Shown one piece after another: positions 51,153 to 58,893 of a stretch of DNA of 64,000 nt. Under the pieces are notes generated by a model. It ran no database searches. It was given only the letters and a program-made list of their open reading frames with translations, and was not told the DNA's origin. How positions within the stretch are numbered: the first letter of the stretch is position 1; the number at the start of each line of letters is the position of its first letter. The position numbers and the translations under genes are program-made. Source of the stretch: Acidisarcina polymorpha (GTDB taxonomy: Bacteria > Acidobacteriota > Terriglobia > Terriglobales > Acidobacteriaceae); the NCBI RefSeq assembly GCF_003330725.1, contig NZ_CP030840.1, positions 3,348,001-3,412,000 of the forward strand. Direction: 5' to 3'.

Positions 51153-51696
51153 TTGAGCAGTCTGAATGAAGAAGTCTCCGAGCGGCATACGGAAGGTCCC
51201 GAGCAGCGGATCGTTCAGTTGTACGACGCCTTGCGTCCGCCGCTCTACCGGTACCTGATCAACGGCGGCCTTTCTCCTCAGGACGCCGAGGAGGTTGTCC
51301 AGGAAGCCTTTCTTCGGCTCTATCGCCACATGCGTAGCGGTGGGGGTGAGGAAAATCTCCGTGCCTGGGTCTATCAGGTCGCCCACAACCTGTCCTGTAA
51401 CTTTCACAAGGGCCGGCGCCGCCTCGTCGAAACAACTCCTGAAATATGGAAGCAGCTCAGCGAATCGGCCTTCGACCGCGCTCCCGGCCCGGAAGAACAG
51501 TTGCTCGAAAAAGGAACTTTATCGCCGCATTCACGATGGGCTCGCAAAGCTTACCCAGTTGCAAAGGGATTGCCTCAACCTTCGCCTGGAGGGATTCCGC
51601 TATCGCGAGATCGGCGAAATCCTGAGCATTGGCACATCCACCGTTTCTGGCTCGCTCAGAAACGCCATAACCAGACTCTTAAAGGGGAGTGCATGA
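51153..51696 (+). pseudogene. ECF sigma factor gene with a single-base frameshift
   Basis: Sigma region 2 is intact in the first frame: LYRYLINGGLSPQDAEEVVQ, then EAFLRLYRHM and AWVYQVAHN. At the run of five A (51508-51512) the frame runs off, and region 4 continues one base over: KELYRRIHDGLAKLTQLQRD, then LEGFRYREIGEILSIGTSTV and a TGA stop at 51694-51696. Removing one A restores a 180-residue ECF sigma factor reading QLLEKELYRRIHDGL across the join. The start is a TTG (51153) with a nearby GGG. The stop overlaps the anti-sigma ATG by four bases (ATGA), as in normal sigma/anti-sigma pairs. The lesion is either a recent mutation, a sequencing slip in the homopolymer, or a site of ribosomal slippage. 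Confidence 0.85.
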
Positions 51697-53543
51697 AGAA
51701 GCGGCACAGCAACCCGGGCAGTGCCGCAGTCGGGCTCTTCATCGGGGACCATCTTACGGAGGAAGCCCTCCTGCGTTCGCTGGATGGAGAGCTCTCCGCC
51801 AGGGAGGCCGATGATGTCGACGGACACATTCACTCCTGCTGGTCGTGCCGCAGTCGCCGGCAGGCCATGGGAGACGGCATTGCGGAACTGTTCGAGTATC
51901 AGAATGCCGTCACGGCTCCGTATCTTCCTCCTCCCGTGGACCAGCGAACCGTTTTTATCGCTCGTCTGGATGCGCTTGCGGACGAAATGGGCCGTCCATC
52001 GCGTTTCCGGGAGTGGCTCAGTGGCGCGCGGCGCCTGCTAAGTCCGGGTGAGATGAGCCAGGTTGGCTGGATTGTCGGAATGTTTGCGCTGTTCGCGCTT
52101 CTCCCGGTTGCCTACTTTCTGCATTCTCCTGAAGTTGTTAGTGTCAATGATCTTTTGCTTCGCGCAAAGGCATCGGAGATGTCCTCCTTTCAGTCCGCCT
52201 CTGAGCCGGTCGTGGTGCAAAAGCTCCGCATCAGCGCCGGGAAGAAATCGCTGACGCGCACCATGTATCGGGATGTGAAGCGTCATCGAACGGCCGGGCG
52301 CACCAATTCCGGCGCGGGCGGCGAGGCGCTGGTCAAGGCGGCTTATTCAAAATACTCCCTGGACTGGGACTCTTCGCTGGATGCAGAGGCATATACCCGC
52401 CTACGGGCCTCTCTCCCCGTTCAAAGCGACCGCGTGGCGAGGCTCGGCAACGATCAACTTACGTTAGAGACGACGTACGCTAGCGGAGGCATCGCAGAGA
52501 CCGATCTGACCCTGCGCACCGCCGACTACCATGCGGTGAAAGAGAAAGTCCGCCTGCAGGACAACAGCGAGATTGAGATTGCCGAGCTCTCGTATGATGT
52601 CGTTCCTTTCGGCTCTGTGCCGACCGATGTGTTCGGTAGACCGTCACTTCCCGCCGCAATTCTACCCTCGGTGGTTGCCGCGCCGAGGCCGATACCGCCG
52701 GACAGGGCGGTGCTCGCGGCGGCAGAGGTCCAGGTTGAAGTCGCGTTGCATGGGCTTGGCGCCGATCTGGGCGAACAGATCAAAATCGGTGATCATACCG
52801 GGCATGAGCTTCTGATCGAAGGCGTTGTCGAAGACGACGCCCGCAAGCAACAGCTCATCGCCGCGCTCCAGGAAATCCCCCATACGCGGCTGCGCTTGGT
52901 CACCATCGATGAGGCCGCTCAACGGTCTTCGCCGTCGCCAGCCAAAACGGACTCCTCGCCCCCCTTGTCCATTCAGCAAATGGTCGTCACTGCGCCGCTC
53001 CTCGACGCTCAGCTCAATGCCCACTTCCCGGACAAAGACCAGAGGATTGCCTATGTGAATCAGACGCTCTCGATGGCCCAGCTAGCGTCGGCGCGTGCAT
53101 GGGCGCTGGACCGGCTCGCGGCGCGCCACCCGCTGCCGGAGGTGGCCGTGCTCAACGAGGATGCGCGCCGGCAATTGCAGGTGCTGCTGGCAGACCACGT
53201 TTCCGCGCTGCGCGAAGACATCAGCTCCCTGCAAAACCAGTTAGGTGCAATTCTTTCTCGCTCTTCGAATACGCCCGCCGCGAACACCTCGGTGCAAGCG
53301 CCACTGACACCGGGAGCCGCCGGGGCCCTGGACTCTTCTGACGATTGGAGGGAGCGAATCCGCCGCATTCGCTCATCGACCGAGGCGATCCACGAGGCGG
53401 TCGTCGCCCTGCTGAGCAGCTCGCAGCCCAGCGAACAGAAGGATGGAGCTGCCATCGAGGTGAACCTCCGCACTTCTCTAACCCAGCTGCAAACGGAACT
53501 ACAGACCCTCGACCAAAGGGTGCATGAAACGAATTTGAAATAA
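51693..53543 (+). CDS. Large membrane anti-sigma factor with zinc-finger start
   Basis: A 616-residue protein. It opens with an anti-sigma zinc-finger (ZAS) motif, HxxxCxxC at His45/Cys49/Cys52 in GHIHSCWSC, one membrane helix at about 122-144, and a long extracytoplasmic part. That part includes a beta-rich section, a BON-like segment at about 345-405 (GHELLIEGVVEDDARKQQL), and an alpha-helical, Gln/Glu-rich C-terminal region (about 490-616). Most ECF anti-sigma factors are 200-350 residues. The frame is open upstream through the sigma gene, but the real start is the ATG overlapping the sigma stop. It ends 14 bases before the TonB receptor, so it probably transmits receptor occupancy to the sigma factor. 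No CssR/FecR-like motif was seen. Confidence 0.78.
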   Translation: MKKRHSNPGSAAVGLFIGDHLTEEALLRSLDGELSAREADDVDGHIHSCWSCRSRRQAMGDGIAELFEYQNAVTAPYLPPPVDQRTVFIARLDALADEMGRPSRFREWLSGARRLLSPGEMSQVGWIVGMFALFALLPVAYFLHSPEVVSVNDLLLRAKASEMSSFQSASEPVVVQKLRISAGKKSLTRTMYRDVKRHRTAGRTNSGAGGEALVKAAYSKYSLDWDSSLDAEAYTRLRASLPVQSDRVARLGNDQLTLETTYASGGIAETDLTLRTADYHAVKEKVRLQDNSEIEIAELSYDVVPFGSVPTDVFGRPSLPAAILPSVVAAPRPIPPDRAVLAAAEVQVEVALHGLGADLGEQIKIGDHTGHELLIEGVVEDDARKQQLIAALQEIPHTRLRLVTIDEAAQRSSPSPAKTDSSPPLSIQQMVVTAPLLDAQLNAHFPDKDQRIAYVNQTLSMAQLASARAWALDRLAARHPLPEVAVLNEDARRQLQVLLADHVSALREDISSLQNQLGAILSRSSNTPAANTSVQAPLTPGAAGALDSSDDWRERIRRIRSSTEAIHEAVVALLSSSQPSEQKDGAAIEVNLRTSLTQLQTELQTLDQRVHETNLK

Positions 53544-53557
53544 GGAGAAAGACTCGT

Positions 53558-56500
53558 ATGAGGCAATTCATGACGCGTTTGTTCCTATACGTACTCTGTA
53601 TAGGAGCCCTGCTTCTCAATCCCGCCTCTCGCCTGAACGCGCAGGAGTCGGCCGCACAGATCACCGGCGTCGTCACGGATGCCTCGGGCGCGGTGCTGCC
53701 CAACGCCAGCGCCTTGATCGCCAACCAGGACACCGGCACCACCCGCCAGGTCAAGACGAACCAGGGCGGGGAATTCATCGCCCCGGCGCTCGAACCGGGC
53801 CGCTACCGCATCACGGTCGAATGCTCTGGCTTTGAGACCGTCGTTTCCGAGGGCGTCGTCTTGAGCATCGGGGAAAAGAAGGGTCTCAGTTTCTCCCTGA
53901 GTATCGGCGAGTCGAAGCAGACGGTGACGGTTTCCGGAGGCACCGAACTTATTAACACCACCTCCGGAGATGTGAGTGAAGTCATCGACCAGCATGAGAT
54001 TACCGAGCTTCCCATCAATGGCCGAGACCCATCGAGCCTGATCTTCCTGAGCGCCGGCATCACCAACGTCCTGCAATCCCCGATCGGCCTTCGTCCGGGT
54101 GGAACGGCGATTCCTACCGAGATCAATGCGTCGTCGGGCGGCGGCCGTCAGGGAAGCACATTCTTTCTGCTGGATGGCTCCCCGAATATGGATACCTATA
54201 TGCCGGAGACCGCGCCGTTTCCCAACGCCGACGCGACCGAGCAGTTCCGGGTCAGCACTAACTTCGACGCGCAATATGGATACGCGCCCGGCGCAGTCGT
54301 AAGCATCAAGACCAGGTCGGGAAGCAATCAGTTTCACGGGGGAGTCTTCGAGTTCCTCCGCAACAACGATCTCAACGCCGCAGATTACTTTGCTAAGACA
54401 GTCGACACTTTGAAACGGAACCAGTTCGGCGGCTATGTCGGCGGCCCTATCATCAGAGACAAGCTCTTCTTCTTCGCCAACTATCAGGGTACCCGGCAAC
54501 ACTACGCTTCTCAATACAATCAATCCTCGACTCCCACTCAGGCTATGTTGAACGGCGATTTCAGCGCGGTGGGCGCGGCTCTGCCGGCGGGACAAGTACT
54601 GAGCACGACACCTTATACGAATCGGCCGAACTTATTCACGACGGTCAACGGAATTCCGGACCAGATCGATCCCGCGCTATTCTCTCCCGCCGCGGTCAAA
54701 CTTGCGACTACAGCGTTGCCTCTGGGTCAGATAGCCGCCACGGGGCAGGTGAATTATGTGAGTCCCGAACAAGTGCAGAACTATGACGAGGGAACAGCGC
54801 GACTCGACTACACCCTGAACGACAACCACCGCTTCTATCTGCGCAGCTTTACGTTGTGGGAACAGCAGCCGTCATCTGCCATCAACGGCAATCTGATGGC
54901 GATTCAAGATGCGCAGCAGGGCAAAGACTACAACATCGTTTTGGGACATGACTGGATCATCAACGCCTCCACGGTGAATGCGGCCACTCTCTTTTGGACG
55001 GAGGACTATGTAGCTTCCTATGCCGAGCCGAGAGATATCAATGGAAATACAATTTGCCTGTCGAAGTACATTGCGGTGAATGATATCCCGGGCCATTGCT
55101 ACCTGGAGGGTCTGAGTACGAGCGGATTCGGATCTGGATATAACGCGCTACAGGTTGAAAATCGCCACTCCTATGGGTTGAACGATGCGCTTACCAGAAC
55201 CATAGGGGCGCACACAGTCAGCGTCGGGGGTAATATCTGGAAGCAGTTCGCGCAGGAGAACGCTGATTATCCCGCGGCGCCGATTGCCGGGTTCTCGAAC
55301 TACACCGGCTTCGGCCTCGCCGACTTCCTGCTGGGTTATCTGAACAATTTCACCCAGGGGGGTGGAGAGATCGCCAGCGTTAAGGGGTGGCAACTCGGTC
55401 TCTTTGCCCAGGACCAATACCGGGTTCTGTCTAATCTGACCGTCACCGCCGGCCTGCGCTGGGACCCCAATCTTCCGCCCTCTACGCCGGGAGAAGGCAG
55501 AGGGGCCGCGTTTCGACCGGGCCAGCAGAGCCAACGATTCCCCAATGCTCCAGTGGGACTTGTCTTTCCGGGCGATGCGGGCGTCAACTCCGCGCTCATG
55601 CCAACCAGCTATGGATACCTTCAGCCGCGATTGGGTTTCAGCTGGCAGCCAAAGAGTCTTCCGAAGACTGCCATACGTGGCGCGTTCGCTATGTTTACCG
55701 GTCCTTTGCCCTACTCAACCTATAACCACACCGCCGACATTGCGCCCTTCAGCCCGGTGTACAACATCAACGCGGCACCGGGAGGCGGATTTATGATTCC
55801 CTTCGATAACCCCTGGTCGACATACACAACTACCGGAAATGTCACTCCCTTTCCACCGTTCGCCACCACCGGTTATCTGCCTCCAGGCAATTCTCCCTTC
55901 TTGCTGCCGGTAAGCGTTGAGGCTGTTTTTTCGAGTAATTTTCGTGCTCTGACGACACAAAGCTGGGATCTGGCTGTCGATCAGGAGCTCTCGAAGACGA
56001 TCGCTCTGCATATCGCCTATGTGGGGAAAGAGTCTTATCATCTGGGTACCATCCTCGATCGGAATCCTGGAATCTATTCGACCGACGCGGCGCTCACCGG
56101 GCAGCGCCTGAACTATCCGAATTTCAACCAGATCGAAGAAGAGACCAGCCTCGGGACTTCTCCCTACCAGTCCCTACAGGTCGGATTGGAGAAGCGAATG
56201 TCCCACGGCTTCCAGGCGAGGTCGAACTTTACCTGGTCGAAGGTCATCGATCTGTCGGCTACCGGCAATATCGCCGTTCAGGGCGGTCTGCCGAATCCCT
56301 TCGATATCGGATACAACCGGGGCATTTCACAGCTGAATGTTCCGCTCGTCTCCACCAGCTACTTCGTCTACACCGTGCCCTCTTTTCAGGGCTGGAATCC
56401 GATCGCGAGAAACCTGCTTGGCGGCTGGGAACTGAGCTGAATCATCAATGCGTACAGCGGCTCACCGTTCGGCATTTGCGGATGTGGTAACGGCCAGAAT

Positions 56501-56887
56501 GCATCGGGCTCCGACCAGTACGGAGATCGGGCCGATGTCGTTCCCGGAGTTTCGCCCTCGGTGCACCAGGGCAGCCAGCAGCACTGGCTCAATCACTATT
56601 TGAATCCGGCTGCGTTTGTGACCAATGCTCCGGGCACCTTCGGCAACACTGGGCGCAACCCGTTCATTTCGCCTACCGTCAACTCCACCGACGCCGCAAT
56701 GATGAAGAATTGGACGTTCAACGAGCGATACGGTATTCAGTTTCGCTGGGAGATGTTCAACGCCTTCAATCATCCGAGTTTCGGGACTCCGAATACCGAC
56801 CCGACATCAGCGACTTTCGGACAGATCACCAGCACCGGGGTCATTCCTCCGCGAGTCATGCAGGCAGCTCTTAAACTGAAGTTCTGA
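53558..56887 (+). pseudogene. Oar-like TonB-dependent receptor interrupted by an in-frame stop
   Basis: Outer-membrane receptor of the SusC/Oar type with a total of 1109 codons. There is a signal peptide (residues 1-29, SRLNAQ), then a carboxypeptidase-regulatory-like beta-sandwich (about 33-115), a plug domain with LPINGRDPSSLIFLSAG at about 149-165, and a beta-barrel. The frame stops at TGA 56438-56440, where GGWELS should continue as Gly-IINAYSGSPFG; the same frame resumes at once and runs to 56887, ending ALKLKF with a terminal Phe as outer-membrane barrels have. A single G-to-T change (GGA to TGA) explains it. Without the last 149 residues the barrel cannot close. It is third in the sigma/anti-sigma operon. 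Confidence 0.88.
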
Positions 56888-56897
56888 TCGTGCGCGC

Positions 56898-56950
56898 CCG
56901 CTCGTCGCCGCCCGCGCTCCCCCCTGAGGAGTCGCGGGCAGAGCGAGCGG
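56898..56950 (+). terminator. Nested-stem hairpin after the TonB receptor
   Basis: CCGCTCG (56898-56904) pairs with CGAGCGG (56944-56950), and inside it GCCCGCG (56910-56916) pairs with CGCGGGC (56933-56939). Placed 10 bases after the receptor stop, it should end the sigma/anti-sigma/receptor transcript. No T-run follows. Confidence 0.6.
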
Positions 56951-57129
56951 ACGTTCGAATCGCGGAGAGGGCACCTGTACAACTCCAATCCTTTGCATAG
57001 AATCCGCCACGCCTCTTTGCGGCAGCTTCCTGAACTTGAGACCTCGCCGCTTTGAGGTCGCGTTTGGCACCTACTCATTCCATAATCCCTTGCAAATGTT
57101 GACCTGCAAAGGGAACCGAAAGGACGTTC

Positions 57130-58836
57130 ATGGCCAAGAAGCCAGACAGACAGGATCGAACTTTTCTCACCCGGCGTGAGCTGCTGGCAGGCAGTATAAC
57201 GAGCATGGTCGCTGGGTGGACACTGCCCCCAACGGCGGCAATGGCGTCTCGGGTGAAGCGCGCATTACGCGTCATCAATATCATGAACTTCATCCGCGCG
57301 GAGGAGCCGCGGGAGACCATCGACCTGATGCAGCCGGTGCGAGAACAGATGGCCCTCATCAAAGCCCATAAGCTTCCAGCAACCTGGCTGTTGCAGTATG
57401 ACGCACTGGTCGAGGGCCCATACGTCGAGTTCCTCAAAAAAGAGATGCCTATCGATCACGAGACCGGAATCTGGTTCGAGATGAATCGCAGGATCTGCGA
57501 CGATGCGGGCATTGCGTGGCGCGGCAACCCCAAGTGGGAGTGGGATTACCACGTCCCCGTTGCCTACGCGATTGGCTACACGCCGGAGGAGCGCCGGAGG
57601 CTGGCCGACACCGCGGTCGCGACCTATAAGCGGGTCTTCGGCCGCGATCTCAAGTCCCTGGCCTCCTGGAACCTTGACGCGGTGACGATCGCACATCTTT
57701 CCGACCATTACTTCATGGACGCCTTTGGCAATTGCCGGGACCAGCTGGCTACCGATGGCTTCACCATATGGGGAGCGCCGATCGCCGGATACTACCCCAA
57801 CCGCAAGAATGCCTGGAGCCCGGCGCTGGAGGAGAAGAACCAAATCTCGACTCCGATGTTTCGCCTGCTCGGACAGGATCCGGTCTACTACTACGACAAG
57901 AAGTTCCCGTATCCAGATACGGTCGAACCAGTGTGGCCTTCAGGAAGGTCAGAGGTCTTCATCGACCGGTTTCTTCAAATGATCGATGAGAGCCCGACGC
58001 AGGCGTTTGCGTATGCGCAGTTCGGCCAGGAGAACAGCTTCGGCTGGGCGGAGATGCAAGAGGCCTATCCGATGCAGATGGAGAAGCTGTCCCGGGCGCG
58101 TACCGGCGGTCAGGTCAGCATCGAAACGATGGGCGAATCCGGCCGCCGTTTCAAGCAGCGTTTCAAGTCAACTCCGACGCAGGCCCAGGTGATGCTTGAA
58201 GATCCATTTGGAGAGAAGGCTGTTCCGGAACGGACAGTTTGGTACCAGAGCAAGTACCACCGCGCCAATCTACACTTCCGTGGCGAGCAGTTCTATCTCC
58301 GCGATCTTCACGTCTATAACGATCAATTTCCGCAGCCATACCTGGAAGAGCCGGTTAGGAAGCACGGCATTGAACAACGCATGCTCGCTGCTCTCGATGG
58401 CTACCACTGGAGCGATGATGAGGTTCGGTCGGGCCGCCCGGGCAAGCGCGCTATGGGCCGCTTCGCTGTTGTCGGAGCAAATGGAGAGGAAAGCTTTCCT
58501 GGGATGGCCGGCCTGCCAAAGATTAGCGAGGGGAGCACGAGCCTCGATGCCGATGTTCCTCTATCCGGGGGTGGAAGTCTCAGAGTTTCGTTCCGGGACC
58601 GGGATATTACATTCACATTGGTCGAGATGCCTGTCCGCTCGGAACTCACTCTTCTCTTGGAGTGGGCTCCAGACCGCGCCGCCCTTCGGAGCGTTGCGTC
58701 GAACCGTCTGAACTATAGCTTTCGCGATTTCGATTATGCTGTCGAGGTCGCGAACGGCAACGCGGTGAAGTTAGCTGATGGAGTAAGGATCGTATCTAAT
58801 GGGCGCGGCGCCTTGCGATTGATTATGGCACCGTAG
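57130..58836 (+). CDS. Exported protein of unknown function, next to GH106
   Basis: A 568-residue protein, not recognised as a known family. The N-terminus TFLTRRELLAGSITSMVAGW is a twin-arginine signal (RR at 15-16), so it is folded in the cytoplasm and exported. The body is rich in aromatic and acidic residues (WFEMNRRICDDAGIAWRGNP, KWEWDYHVPVAYAIGY), which fits a TIM-barrel or beta-sandwich enzyme acting on carbohydrate. The C-terminal 150 residues look beta-rich. It lies 4 bases before a TTG and about 57 before the GTG I prefer for the GH106-like gene, so the two form an operon. I infer a role in rhamnoside or pectin breakdown from this context alone. Confidence 0.55.
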   Translation: MAKKPDRQDRTFLTRRELLAGSITSMVAGWTLPPTAAMASRVKRALRVINIMNFIRAEEPRETIDLMQPVREQMALIKAHKLPATWLLQYDALVEGPYVEFLKKEMPIDHETGIWFEMNRRICDDAGIAWRGNPKWEWDYHVPVAYAIGYTPEERRRLADTAVATYKRVFGRDLKSLASWNLDAVTIAHLSDHYFMDAFGNCRDQLATDGFTIWGAPIAGYYPNRKNAWSPALEEKNQISTPMFRLLGQDPVYYYDKKFPYPDTVEPVWPSGRSEVFIDRFLQMIDESPTQAFAYAQFGQENSFGWAEMQEAYPMQMEKLSRARTGGQVSIETMGESGRRFKQRFKSTPTQAQVMLEDPFGEKAVPERTVWYQSKYHRANLHFRGEQFYLRDLHVYNDQFPQPYLEEPVRKHGIEQRMLAALDGYHWSDDEVRSGRPGKRAMGRFAVVGANGEESFPGMAGLPKISEGSTSLDADVPLSGGGSLRVSFRDRDITFTLVEMPVRSELTLLLEWAPDRAALRSVASNRLNYSFRDFDYAVEVANGNAVKLADGVRIVSNGRGALRLIMAP

Positions 58837-58893
58837 CGATTGGCAACGCTTTGGAACCATTCCCGTGGCCAAGCCCGGAAAGTTGAGTGTTTT

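Noticed and set aside
51508-51512. Programmed ribosomal frameshift in the sigma gene
   Set aside because: Only a plain A5 run is present, without a clear slippery heptamer or downstream structure. Mutation or a homopolymer error is the simpler reading.
50922-53543. A single 873-codon open frame fusing the sigma and anti-sigma genes
   Set aside because: The open frame is an artefact of the sigma frameshift. Sigma region 4 lies in another frame, and the anti-sigma has its own ATG overlapping that stop.
53585-54595. Long minus-strand open frame opposite the receptor gene
   Set aside because: It has no motifs and mirrors the GC-rich codon pattern of the real gene.
56438-56440. Selenocysteine at the TonB receptor TGA
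   Set aside because: The position aligns with glycine in the family and no SECIS-like element or selenoprotein context is seen.
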